A stretch of 23,578 bases of DNA from Chryseosolibacter sp036402115. GTDB lineage: Bacteria; Bacteroidota; Bacteroidia; Cytophagales; Cyclobacteriaceae. The translations under genes and the position numbers were made by a program. Positions 14,899 to 23,200 of the stretch are shown here, in pieces (positions within the stretch are counted from its first letter, which is position 1; every line of letters begins with the position of its first letter). The stretch lies in assembly GCA_036402115.1 (NCBI GenBank), contig DASWTM010000379.1:1-23578 (forward strand). The letters are read 5' to 3'. The notes beneath the pieces are model-generated. The model saw nothing but the letters and a program-made list of their open reading frames with translations, did not search any database and had not been told where the DNA came from.

Positions 14899-15826
14899 GC
14901 TGCACCTCCTTTAGTTTTTTGTTAAACCGTTCGTCTGCAAAGGCGCGCAATTGTTCAAACGGAGTCAGCACGGTTGGCTGGTCCGCATAAATGGCGCGAT
15001 CGATTTGCTTGAGATTATTGGCAAGCGCTTCGTCTTTTGTCAAGGTCAGTGTCTCACGTGTAGTCAGCTTTGTAAAGGGATAGCGCTCGAGTACTTCCAT
15101 ATAGCGTTTCCAAAACGATAATGCTTTCTCGGCATTGTTACTTGAAAATCCGGTTTGCAATCCCTGAATCAGTAATCCATAATTCTTGACAAACTCATTG
15201 TGCTTGCGCTGCAGACGCTTTGCCTGCAAGTAGCGCGAAATTCGTTTCCCAAAAAAGATCCAAACGATGAACGCGATGATAAGGAGCACGCCAACTACAA
15301 TCAAAAGTATCCAATAGTTGAATTGGTGAAAAACTTTCTGGTAGGCTGTGTTCATCTTTAACGGCAACTGGTCGGCAGCTAATGAGTCTGGAACCGCGGC
15401 CACCATCTGCTCGATGAGAATGGTGTCTGCGGCAGATTCTACCACCGTGCAATCTGCAGGTTGGAGGATAAACACCGGAAGCTTCAGCGTTTGGGTTCGG
15501 TCAACTTCAAACGTGCTGAGGTAATAGACCGCGCTATCAACGCTGACGTTGTCTCTCGTCTCTGTAGCGAAGTATGCTTTTCGGTCAAATTCAAAAGTGG
15601 AAAATTGGAAGGTTGAATCCGGGAATAATATGTTGAGACTGTCACCATAGTGGGCGGAAAGGTAATAAGCGGTTGTCTCACCGATTTTAATACTGTCGGC
15701 AAGGAATCCACCTCGCACTTCGATGGTTTGTGCCCGGCTTGAAAGCGCGCACGTTAATAAACTGATCAGACATACCGACTGAACAACACGCATCAAAAAC
15801 ATCTGTGTACCCATGAAACACCGCAT
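14891..15826 (-). CDS. BatD-like / DUF4381-like membrane-anchored protein
   Basis: 311 residues from the ATG at 15826, with an N-terminal signal peptide (core MRVVQSVCLISLLTCALSS; a start at 15793 gives the same mature protein). An extracytoplasmic beta-rich part (about 34-165) with VRGGFLADSIKIGETTAYY is followed by a transmembrane helix YWILLIVVGVLLIIAFIVWI (171-190) and a basic cytoplasmic tail with KYLE-like helices. This layout is that of the protein lying between DUF58 and BatA in Bacteroidota Bat operons. It begins three bases after the DUF58 stop and overlaps batA, so the three genes form one transcript. No enzymatic motif is visible; the name is based on position and topology more than sequence. 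Confidence 0.68.
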   Translation of the reverse strand: MRCFMGTQMFLMRVVQSVCLISLLTCALSSRAQTIEVRGGFLADSIKIGETTAYYLSAHYGDSLNILFPDSTFQFSTFEFDRKAYFATETRDNVSVDSAVYYLSTFEVDRTQTLKLPVFILQPADCTVVESAADTILIEQMVAAVPDSLAADQLPLKMNTAYQKVFHQFNYWILLIVVGVLLIIAFIVWIFFGKRISRYLQAKRLQRKHNEFVKNYGLLIQGLQTGFSSNNAEKALSFWKRYMEVLERYPFTKLTTRETLTLTKDEALANNLKQIDRAIYADQPTVLTPFEQLRAFADERFNKKLKEVQHG

Positions 15827-15829
15827 GTA

Positions 15830-16708
15830 CTACGTAGTTTTAAGCGATCGGTTTCTAACTTTGAATAACTTCAAAAGCCTGGGCACATAATCTTCATCGG
15901 TGTCGAGCGAAATAAAGTTGATCTGGTGTTTTCGGCTGAAGCTTTCGAGTTCGGACTTTCGGTTGGAATAGCGCTTTACAATTTTGTCGCGGAAGTCACC
16001 GAAGGATGTGTTGATCCACAGCGTGCGCTTACTCTCTTTATCTTCAATAGGAATGATGCCAAGTTTTGGTAAGCGTGTTTCACGTTTATCACTAATATGT
16101 ATCACAACAAGATCGTGACGTCTCGCCAGCGATTTGAGGTTGTGGAAGTATCCTTCATCAATGAAATCCGATACGAGGATCACAACACTTCTGCGTTTTA
16201 TCGTATTTAAGGCAAACGATATTGCCTTCGAAAGATTTGTCTGTGTTGATTTAGGCTTGAGGTTTGCTAGCGCAGAGATAATTTCGTAAGCCTGCAAATT
16301 TCCCTTGGTCGGCTTTAAGTATTTCTCTTTCACATCCGAAAAGCAAATCAATCCAACATGGCTGGATTCCTTGCCCGCGGAAAGCGCCAGGACACCACAA
16401 ATTTCTTTCCCGATATCAGCCTTTGTTCTACCTGGACTTCCGATGTTTTCAGATGCACTGACGTCCAGGATGAAAAATACAGTCTGCTCTTTTTCTTCCC
16501 TATAGGTTTTGACGAACGTGCCATGACCTTTCGCGGAAACATTCCAGTCGATTGTGCGTATATCGTCACCGTATTGGTAAGGGCGCACGTCATCAAACTC
16601 GAGTCCTGACCCTTTGAAGATCGAATGGAAATCCCCTTGCATCTGACTGTTGATAGCCTTGCGAATCTGGATTTCGTAACGTCTGAGTTTGCGTAATAAG
16701 TCTTTCAC
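15830..16708 (-). CDS. DUF58 domain protein of the Bat operon
   Basis: 292 residues with a GTG start at 16708. The family motif appears as GSGLEFDDVRPYQYGDD (34-49) followed by IRTIDWNVSA (50-59). A VWA-like core follows, with DVSAS (82-86) as a MIDAS-type loop. ILVSDFID is the later strand. No signal peptide or membrane segment. DUF58 proteins commonly accompany MoxR ATPases, with the VWA part held to bind metal or a partner, but no reaction is known. It is first of the three-gene unit. The usual upstream moxR gene is missing: the neighbouring gene diverges. Confidence 0.92.
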   Translation of the reverse strand: MKDLLRKLRRYEIQIRKAINSQMQGDFHSIFKGSGLEFDDVRPYQYGDDIRTIDWNVSAKGHGTFVKTYREEKEQTVFFILDVSASENIGSPGRTKADIGKEICGVLALSAGKESSHVGLICFSDVKEKYLKPTKGNLQAYEIISALANLKPKSTQTNLSKAISFALNTIKRRSVVILVSDFIDEGYFHNLKSLARRHDLVVIHISDKRETRLPKLGIIPIEDKESKRTLWINTSFGDFRDKIVKRYSNRKSELESFSRKHQINFISLDTDEDYVPRLLKLFKVRNRSLKTT

Positions 16709-16832
16709 GGCTCGTTATTTGCTGAACTACAATGCTTGGGTACCGGCAGTTTCAAATACTTGTTCGGCCCGAAAATAGGATAATTATGAGTATTTTGCGC
16801 ATCCATTTAAGGAGAATAGGTCATTATAAACT

Positions 16833-17210
16833 GTGAAAGGTCTTATCACAACTAAGCATTGGTTTTTCGCGTTAACCATTGGATTTTTCGCATTCATTTC
16901 GTGCGAGAAAACCGCTCAACGAAAGCCGGATTATATCCTCTCGGAAGAGGAAATGGTCAAGGCGTTGGCGGAGGTGTACATCGCTGAACAGAAAGTAAGC
17001 CGCCTGCAGCTTAACGCGGACTCTGCCGCTGTGGTGTTTGGGAGCATGGAAAAGAAAGTGTTTTCGAACCTTAACGTACCCGATTCTGTTTTCCGTGCGT
17101 CCCTGGATTATTACATGGACCACCCAAAACAAATGGAAAAAATTTATGGTGTCCTGGTAGACTCCCTGCAATTGCGGGAGCAACGGGCGCCTCGTCAACC
17201 CGTAGAATGA
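16833..17210 (+). CDS. DUF4296 lipoprotein
   Basis: 125 residues with a GTG start. The signal peptide ends in a lipobox-like FISC, with C24 the acylated residue, so the protein is probably anchored to a membrane as a lipoprotein. After it comes the DUF4296 core: YILSEEEMVKALAEVYIAEQ, then VFSNLNVPDSVFRASLDYYMDHP and a final helix. DUF4296 is a small Bacteroidota family of unknown function. It overlaps mutS2 by four bases (ATGA), so translation of the two is coupled, and it diverges from the DUF58 gene over 124 bp. Confidence 0.85.
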   Translation: MKGLITTKHWFFALTIGFFAFISCEKTAQRKPDYILSEEEMVKALAEVYIAEQKVSRLQLNADSAAVVFGSMEKKVFSNLNVPDSVFRASLDYYMDHPKQMEKIYGVLVDSLQLREQRAPRQPVE

Positions 17211-19573
17211 TTTTTCCTGAAACGTTAGAAGAAAAACTGGGCGTTGATCAGATTCGTCAACGCTTGAAATCATTTTGCCTTTCGGCTGCAGGAGCCGGTT
17301 GGGTTGATCGGATGAAGTTTAGCACCGATGCGGAGTTCGTCAAGATTTTGCTGCGACAAAACCTGGAGTTTCGACAGATACTGGAGAAGAGCGAGAATTT
17401 TCCATCCCAGCATTTCTTTGATGGTGACGATTGGCTGAAGCGAATTTCTCTCGAAGGAAACTACCTCGAGGCCGATGAGTTCCTCAAACTTGCACAGGCG
17501 CTCGATACGATCATCAACAGCCGGACGTTCCTGACAAAAGCTAAAGAGGTATATCCGCAATTACACAAACTAGCTGAACCGGTGACCATCACCTCACAAG
17601 TCCCGCAGCTTATTCATGAAAAAATTGACGATCGTTCCCTCGTACGCGATGCTGCCAGTGCCGACCTTGCCAAAATCAGAAAAAAGCTACGCGAAGAACA
17701 AGCGCGATTGAGGAGACTTGCCGATCATTTGTTCAGGCAGGCGGTGGAGGAAAAGTGGGTACCTGAAGGGGCGCTGCCCACCATTCGCGATGGAAGATTG
17801 GTGATCCCGATTCAGGCTGAACACAAACGAAAACTCAAGGGCTTTATACTAGACGAGTCTGCTACAGGGCAAACTGTTTTCATGGAGCCTACCGAAATGT
17901 TGGAGACCAATAATGAAATTCGCGATCTCGAACATGCAGAGAAGCGGGAAGTGATTCGGATTTTAAAGGCACTTACCGATGAAATGCGTTTACGTCTCAA
18001 CGACCTCCGCTTGTCGTTTCAATTCTTAGCGCAGATCGATTTCATTCGCGCGAAAGCAAAGTTCTCAGTGGAGGTAGGTGCCGATATGCCAATCATCGAA
18101 GCGAAGCCCGCAATGACGTGGTATAGCGCCAAACACCCTCTGCTTTACCTCAGCTTGAAAGGCAAACGCGATGTAGTGCCGCTGAACATTGAACTCGATC
18201 CCGTTGACAGACTACTCCTCGTCTCCGGGCCAAATGCCGGAGGAAAATCCGTAACACTAAAAACCGTTGGCCTTCTTCAATATATGGTGCAGTGCGGGAT
18301 GCTGATCCCGTTATCGGATCGGTCACACGTTGGGATGTTCCATGATATCTTTCTCGACATTGGTGATCAGCAATCAATCGAAAATGACTTGAGCACATAT
18401 AGCAGTCATCTCAAGAATATGGGCACGTTCATTCAGCATGCGTCTGACCGTTCACTGATACTCATGGATGAGTTGGGATCGGGAACGGATCCAAACTTTG
18501 GAGGCGCGATTGCCCAGGCTGTATTGGATGCGTTGTTGAAAAAACGAGTATGGGGCATTGCGACCACGCACTACTATAACCTGAAATTATTTGCCGGCCA
18601 GCGCCAGGGAATTCGAAACGCTGCGATGCGTTTTGACGACAAGAATCTCGTTCCGCTTTACGTACTCGATATTGGCAAGCCCGGAAGTTCATTCGCGCTG
18701 GAGATTGCTCGCAAAACTGGTCTCCCGCAACAAACACTTGCCTTGGCAGAACAACTTGTTGGTAAAGACTTAGCAGGTTTTGAGGCACTGGTCCGATCCT
18801 TAGAGAAAGAACGGCAGGAACTGAGCGAGAAAATAAAGCGGATGGAAAAACAGGAGAGCGAATTAAAATCTTCTCTTGCAAAATATCAGACCCTATCGAA
18901 TGAGCTCGAAACAAAGAAGAAAGAAATTTTAAATAAAGCTAAGGAAGAGGCTGCCGGCATTTTAAAGGAAACAAATCGTGAAATTGAAAAAACCATTCGG
19001 CATATCCGGGCCAACCAGGCAGAGCGAAAAGAGACATTGAAAGTCAGAAAAGGTCTTGAGTCGCTGACCCAAAAGGTAATCACACCGAAGCCCGAAAAAG
19101 TTGAAAAACCGAAGGGTGATATTGTGGAGGGAGATCGAGTTCGCATTGTCGGCCAGGATGGAAGTGGTACTGTATTATCCATCAAGGGAAAAACGGCATC
19201 CGTTCAGTTTGGAGAATTAAAGTCGTTGGTGACAATTGATCGGCTGGAGAAAGTGACGTCTTCTATGCAAAAGGAGATTTCAGCCAAGCTTCGTTCGGTA
19301 GGACTTAACATTCATGAAAAGCAGTCGCAATTCAACAGTACACTTGACGTGCGTGGTAAGCGGGTTGATGAAGTTATTACGATATTGGATCAGTTCCTCG
19401 ACACGGCAATTTTATTGGGTCACGGTGAGCTTCGAATTCTTCACGGAAAAGGTGAAGGTGTGTTGCGCAAGGTCATCCGAGAGCACCTAAAAAAATATAA
19501 ACAAGTAGCTTCAGTCAGTGACGAACACGTTGAGCGTGGGGGAGACGGCATCACGCTAGTCGTTTTGAAATAA
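17207..19573 (+). CDS. mutS2: MutS2 family protein
   Basis: 788 residues, the family length. The N-terminal helical and lever part runs to about 325. The ATPase domain holds Walker A GPNAGGKSVTLK (341-352) and Walker B with signature LMDELGSGTDP (419-429). A coiled-coil stretch follows at about 515-610, rich in Glu and Lys. The C-terminal Smr domain (about 705-788) contains LDVRGKRVDEV (713-723) and HGKGEGVLRK (746-755). Known role: an ATP-dependent DNA-binding dimer linked to recombination control and, in some bacteria, to splitting collided ribosomes; it lacks the mismatch-recognition domain of MutS. The start is set by the ATGA overlap with the DUF4296 gene. Confidence 0.96.
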   Translation: MIFPETLEEKLGVDQIRQRLKSFCLSAAGAGWVDRMKFSTDAEFVKILLRQNLEFRQILEKSENFPSQHFFDGDDWLKRISLEGNYLEADEFLKLAQALDTIINSRTFLTKAKEVYPQLHKLAEPVTITSQVPQLIHEKIDDRSLVRDAASADLAKIRKKLREEQARLRRLADHLFRQAVEEKWVPEGALPTIRDGRLVIPIQAEHKRKLKGFILDESATGQTVFMEPTEMLETNNEIRDLEHAEKREVIRILKALTDEMRLRLNDLRLSFQFLAQIDFIRAKAKFSVEVGADMPIIEAKPAMTWYSAKHPLLYLSLKGKRDVVPLNIELDPVDRLLLVSGPNAGGKSVTLKTVGLLQYMVQCGMLIPLSDRSHVGMFHDIFLDIGDQQSIENDLSTYSSHLKNMGTFIQHASDRSLILMDELGSGTDPNFGGAIAQAVLDALLKKRVWGIATTHYYNLKLFAGQRQGIRNAAMRFDDKNLVPLYVLDIGKPGSSFALEIARKTGLPQQTLALAEQLVGKDLAGFEALVRSLEKERQELSEKIKRMEKQESELKSSLAKYQTLSNELETKKKEILNKAKEEAAGILKETNREIEKTIRHIRANQAERKETLKVRKGLESLTQKVITPKPEKVEKPKGDIVEGDRVRIVGQDGSGTVLSIKGKTASVQFGELKSLVTIDRLEKVTSSMQKEISAKLRSVGLNIHEKQSQFNSTLDVRGKRVDEVITILDQFLDTAILLGHGELRILHGKGEGVLRKVIREHLKKYKQVASVSDEHVERGGDGITLVVLK

Positions 19574-19600
19574 AAAAAGGCCCGGTAGTAACCGAGCCTT
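19571..19600 (-). terminator. Intrinsic terminator of the minus-strand lipoprotein gene
   Basis: Arms 19577-19586 and 19591-19600 pair in the minus-strand RNA over ten positions, one of them G-U, with loop TACT, followed by a run of seven T. Read on the plus strand the stem has one C-A mismatch and no T run, so termination of mutS2 by it is weaker. Confidence 0.8.
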
Positions 19601-19621
19601 CCATATTGCATTTAATACTGT

Positions 19622-20095
19622 TTACTGCTTTGCAAACTTAAACGTCCAGTTTCCGCTGACGGACTGAGTACGGCCACCAACCCAGTTATCTGGAATCAGG
19701 AAACGAATCTCAAGTTCAGTTGCCGAAACCGTATAGGTTGCATCAATCTCAATAGCGCTATCCGGGTCGCGAACGATTTGTGTGAGTGGATCAGTTCCGA
19801 ACTGCCAAGTGCCTTGTTGAGGCCATGGGCTTGGGCTTGGTAGAGTACCTGCCAGATTGTATTGGTAGGTTCCGCCCTGGCTGAATGTACCGGTAATTGA
19901 GAGCACTACGTTTTGAAAATCGGTAGTTCTGTCGCTTCCGTCATTTGCGGAAACTAATGCCCAGTTACTTTTCAACTGGTCTAATTGTTTTTCTTCGGCC
20001 GTGCGATCGTCAGAGGGATCTTTGCCGCAACTGGCGAAAAAAAGTCCAAAGCCGACAAAAGCAAGGAGGGTCAGTAATCTTGTTGCCACTTTCAT
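19622..20095 (-). CDS. Small lipoprotein with lipocalin-like beta domain
   Basis: 157 residues from the ATG at 20095. A longer frame from 20143 is rejected because a strong promoter lies at 20119-20148, downstream of that start. Signal peptide MKVATRLLTLLAFVGFGLFF, then a lipobox FASC with C23. The mature part is beta-rich, with a W-A-L-V opening strand, a proline-rich loop (GTLPSPSPWPQQGTWQF), and a closing strand VSGNWTFKFAKQ. This resembles lipocalin-like DUF5004-type lipoproteins, but the match is by eye. Probably in the outer or inner membrane facing the periplasm. It is a single-gene unit between two terminating regions. Function unknown. Confidence 0.75.
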   Translation of the reverse strand: MKVATRLLTLLAFVGFGLFFASCGKDPSDDRTAEEKQLDQLKSNWALVSANDGSDRTTDFQNVVLSITGTFSQGGTYQYNLAGTLPSPSPWPQQGTWQFGTDPLTQIVRDPDSAIEIDATYTVSATELEIRFLIPDNWVGGRTQSVSGNWTFKFAKQ

Positions 20096-20118
20096 TAGTA
20101 ATTGATCTTGTTGAACTG

Positions 20119-20148
20119 TAAAAATACTAAAATTCGATACCATTCAAA
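20119..20148 (-). promoter_or_regulatory. Putative Bacteroidota promoter of the lipoprotein gene
   Basis: On the minus strand TTTG (20145-20148), an 18-base spacer and TATTTTTA (20119-20126) give seven of eight positions of TAnnTTTG with normal spacing. The predicted transcript begins about 20 bases before the ATG at 20095. Confidence 0.55.
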
Positions 20149-20230
20149 CCCGCTGGTTCCCGCTTCCTCGGTTTTATAAGGCATCTTTCGCTTTTGTAAC
20201 CCGCTAAAACAGGTATTCTGCCCTAAAAAC

Positions 20231-20872
20231 TCATTTTTTATACGCTCGTAAGTCGATTATTTCGTTCGCATTCTCGTATTCAGCCTGATCGTTAGATCCG
20301 ATAAAGATGATTGTGTCGGTCGGCAGGGAAGCAAGTTGCGAACGATACCACTGAAAGGCCGCCTGGTCGAGATGACTTCCCGGCTCATCAAGGAAAACGA
20401 CAGGTGCATCCGTAAACATGGCTAGCCCGAGCTTTACGCGCTGCTTCATACCGGATGAAAAATTGCGTATAAATTTGTCGCGGTTTCCCGTCAAATAAAG
20501 TTTATCAAGGATTTCCTGGTAGGTGAGGTTATTCCGAACCTTTTTCAATTTGAAGTGGAATTGCAGGCACTCCATTAATGTAAGATCTTCAATCAGTTCC
20601 ATGTAAGGAGCCGCTATCGCCACGTGCCTGAAGATTTCATCCGCGGCAATTGAAGTTCTATCTAATTGATAATCGAGTGTCCCAGCGGTTTGAGGCACCT
20701 GCCCCCACAAAACACTGAGCAATGTGGATTTTCCTGATCCGTTTGGTCCGGTCACAGCATAAATGTTTCCAGACTTAAATTCGTAGCTGAAGTTTCGAAA
20801 GATCCATTCTGAATTGAATCGCTTGCTAAGGCCTTCAGCAAATATCGATACAGGATGAGGTTGTTTATTCAT
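20231..20872 (-). CDS. ABC transporter ATP-binding protein with altered Q- and H-loops
   Basis: 213 residues, an ATPase subunit without membrane segments. Walker A GPNGSGKST (42-50), ABC signature FSSGMKQR (138-145), Walker B VVFLDEP (158-164) and a D-loop GSHLD (165-169) are intact. The Q-loop, which normally has a glutamine, reads VAIAAPYMELIEDLT. The position of the H-switch histidine reads IFIGSNDQAEY, without the histidine. The overall type is close to CcmA-like single-domain ATPases. The membrane partner is not in the window. It lies 47 bp after lpxA on the same strand and may be cotranscribed with the lipid A genes. The substrate is unknown. Confidence 0.88.
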   Translation of the reverse strand: MNKQPHPVSIFAEGLSKRFNSEWIFRNFSYEFKSGNIYAVTGPNGSGKSTLLSVLWGQVPQTAGTLDYQLDRTSIAADEIFRHVAIAAPYMELIEDLTLMECLQFHFKLKKVRNNLTYQEILDKLYLTGNRDKFIRNFSSGMKQRVKLGLAMFTDAPVVFLDEPGSHLDQAAFQWYRSQLASLPTDTIIFIGSNDQAEYENANEIIDLRAYKK

Positions 20873-20919
20873 TCAGTAAAATCATGAATAAAGGAAGCCT
20901 TCATTGACTATCACCGTTT

Positions 20920-21708
20920 TCAATCATTTCCACCGTAGCCCTTCATGATGCCACGTTCGGACGTCTTAATGAAGTCGAGGATATAGTTTCTTTCTTCACT
21001 TCCGGAAATTTCCTTTTCAACAATTTCAAGCGCCTTGGAGTTGTTGATCCCTTTGAGAAAAATATAGCGATAGATCTCTTGGATCTCGGTAATCTTTTCA
21101 GAACTGAATCCTCTTCTTCGTAGTCCTATCGTATTAATTCCAGCATACGTAAGTGGCTCGCGGGCTGCTTTTGTAAACGGAGGAATATCTTTTCTGACCA
21201 GCGATCCCCCCGACACCATAACGTGGGCTCCGACTTTGACAAATTGATGAAGTGCACTGGCGCCTCCAATGATCGCCCAATCGTCAATGGTGACATGGCC
21301 AGCAACCTGAACTGCATTTACCAGGATACAGTTATTACCAATAGTGCAGTCGTGTGCTACGTGAACGTAGGCCATTAACAGACAATTCTTCCCAATTACA
21401 GTTTTGAATTTATCGGTTGTTCCGCGGCTGATAGTCACGCATTCACGAATAACGGTGTTGTCACCGATATGGGTTTCAGTTTTCTCACCTGCGAATTTGA
21501 GGTCTTGTGGGATGGATGACACGGATGCCCCAGGATATATTTTTACGTTCTTTCCGATGCGAGAGCCATCCCAGATCATGGCGTTTGGCCCAATCCAGCT
21601 ACCGTCTTCAATAACTACATCTTTTTGAACAGTGGCAAATGGTTCGATGGTAACATTATTACCAATCTTTGCTTCAGGGTGTACGTTTGCTAATGGAAAT
21701 CTGCTCAT
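20920..21708 (-). CDS. lpxA: Acyl-ACP--UDP-N-acetylglucosamine O-acyltransferase
   Basis: 262 residues. A left-handed parallel beta helix built of hexapeptides ([LIV]-G-x4), for example IGNNVTIEP, IGPNAMIWDGSRIGKNVKIYPG and IGDNTVIREC. The catalytic histidine is H119 in AYVHVAHDCTIGNNCILVN. The C-terminal helical part starts near GLRRRGFS (about residue 195). Reaction: transfers a 3-hydroxyacyl chain from ACP to UDP-GlcNAc, the first step of lipid A synthesis, in the cytoplasm. The ATG overlaps the stop of lpxC/fabZ by four bases, so translation is coupled. Confidence 0.97.
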   Translation of the reverse strand: MSRFPLANVHPEAKIGNNVTIEPFATVQKDVVIEDGSWIGPNAMIWDGSRIGKNVKIYPGASVSSIPQDLKFAGEKTETHIGDNTVIRECVTISRGTTDKFKTVIGKNCLLMAYVHVAHDCTIGNNCILVNAVQVAGHVTIDDWAIIGGASALHQFVKVGAHVMVSGGSLVRKDIPPFTKAAREPLTYAGINTIGLRRRGFSSEKITEIQEIYRYIFLKGINNSKALEIVEKEISGSEERNYILDFIKTSERGIMKGYGGND

Positions 21709-23102
21709 GAATCTTTTCGGACAATACTAGCGGTCATTGTACCTTCACACACAAGTGTATTACCAACAAATGCACGACCGTACATCTTGGCAATACCTCT
21801 CTTGATCGGTGCCACAAGGTCACACTGAATCACCAATGTGTCACCAGGCAACACCATCTTTCTGAATTTAATATTTTCGATACCGAGGAAGTAAGTCCAG
21901 TAATTTTCTGGATCCGGTACAGTATTCAACACCAAAATACCACCAATCTGTGCCATTGCTTCAATTTGAAGAACACCTGGGAATACCGGATTACCAGGGA
22001 AATGTCCTTGAAAGAAGTATTCGTTCGAGGTTACATTCTTCACACCCGCAACACTTTCATTGTCAAGATAAATGATCTTATCAATCATCAGGAAAGGATA
22101 GCGATGCGGAAGTGTTGCCGCGATTTTATTGATGTCCATTACCGGTGGCAAACTCGGGTTATACTTTGGTCTTCCCTGCTTGTCAGCTTCGGCCATCGCA
22201 CGTTTCAACTTTTTGGCGAACGCTACATTTGCAGCATGCCCTGGTCTGGCGGCAAGTACTTGTGCCTTGAGTGGACGTCCTGCCAGGGCAAGGTCACCAA
22301 CAATGTCGAGTAGCTTGTGACGTGCTGGCTCATTCTTGTAACGGAGTTCGATGTTGTTGAGAATTCCTTCCTGCTTGACAGCAACTTTAGGCTTACCCAA
22401 CATCTTTGCAATGTTATCTAACTCATCGTCTTTTACTACGCGGTCAACAATCACGATCGCGTTGTTTAAATCACCACCGCGGATTAAGTTGTTCTTATAC
22501 AACATCTCAAGTTCGTGTAGGAAGCAGAACGTACGGCAGCTTGCGATCTCTTTTTCAAATTGACGAATGTCGGTTATCGAAGCATGCTGACTTCCCAGTA
22601 CAGGCGAATTGTAATCAATCATTACCGTAACCCGGTAATCATCTAGCGGAAGCGCAGCAATTTCAACATTCCGCGCGGCTTCGCGGTAAAACAACGGCTC
22701 CTGTACTTCAAAGAAATCACGAATCGCGTTTTGTTCTTCCGTACCCGCTTCCTTTAAGGTCTCAACAAATTGAATAGAGCTGCCATCCATGATTGGACAT
22801 TCAGGCCCGTCCAGTTGAATTAGCACATTGTCGATTTCAAGACCGACAAGGGCGGCAAGAGTATGTTCAATGGTGCTAACTTTCGCGCCACTTTGTTCAA
22901 TAGTCGTTCCTCTCGAAACGTCAACAACATTATCACAATCGGCATCAATAATCGGTGAGCCCGGGAGGTCTGTTCGTTGAAATTTGATACCGTGGTTTGG
23001 CTTGGCAGGCAAAAAAGTCATGGTGGTTTGCACTCCGGTGTGGAGGCCAACGCCCGACAATGTGACGGATTTCTGTATAGTCTGCTGTTTTATATTGAGC
23101 AT
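21705..23102 (-). CDS. lpxC-fabZ: Bifunctional UDP-3-O-acyl-N-acetylglucosamine deacetylase / 3-hydroxyacyl-ACP dehydratase
   Basis: 465 residues made of two enzymes. Residues 1 to about 310 are LpxC: zinc ligands H80 (IEHTLAAL), H262 and D266 (RHKLLDIVGD), catalytic E79 and H289 (GHAAN). Residues about 322-465 are FabZ: LPHRYPFLMIDKI (331-343), GHFPGNPVFPGV (366-377) with catalytic H367, and E381 in QIEAMAQ. LpxC removes the acetyl group in the committed lipid A step; FabZ dehydrates 3-hydroxyacyl-ACP for fatty acid elongation. The fusion is common in Bacteroidota and puts the two competing uses of the hydroxyacyl pool in one polypeptide. It has a promoter of its own at 23119-23150 and overlaps lpxA by four bases. 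Confidence 0.97.
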   Translation of the reverse strand: MLNIKQQTIQKSVTLSGVGLHTGVQTTMTFLPAKPNHGIKFQRTDLPGSPIIDADCDNVVDVSRGTTIEQSGAKVSTIEHTLAALVGLEIDNVLIQLDGPECPIMDGSSIQFVETLKEAGTEEQNAIRDFFEVQEPLFYREAARNVEIAALPLDDYRVTVMIDYNSPVLGSQHASITDIRQFEKEIASCRTFCFLHELEMLYKNNLIRGGDLNNAIVIVDRVVKDDELDNIAKMLGKPKVAVKQEGILNNIELRYKNEPARHKLLDIVGDLALAGRPLKAQVLAARPGHAANVAFAKKLKRAMAEADKQGRPKYNPSLPPVMDINKIAATLPHRYPFLMIDKIIYLDNESVAGVKNVTSNEYFFQGHFPGNPVFPGVLQIEAMAQIGGILVLNTVPDPENYWTYFLGIENIKFRKMVLPGDTLVIQCDLVAPIKRGIAKMYGRAFVGNTLVCEGTMTASIVRKDS

Positions 23103-23118
23103 AAACTTGGAAAGTCGG

Positions 23119-23150
23119 CAAATTTAAGCGCAATTATCCGGATTACCCAA
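23119..23150 (-). promoter_or_regulatory. Putative Bacteroidota promoter of lpxC-fabZ
   Basis: On the minus strand TTG (23148-23150), 21 bases, then TAAATTTG (23119-23126), a full match to the -7 element. The transcript would begin about 12 bases before the ATG at 23102. It lies in the 98-bp gap after lpxD. Confidence 0.6.
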
Positions 23151-23200
23151 CTAATAGGTAAACAGCTTCCGAAAACGTTTGATGGTGTTAAATCCCGATT

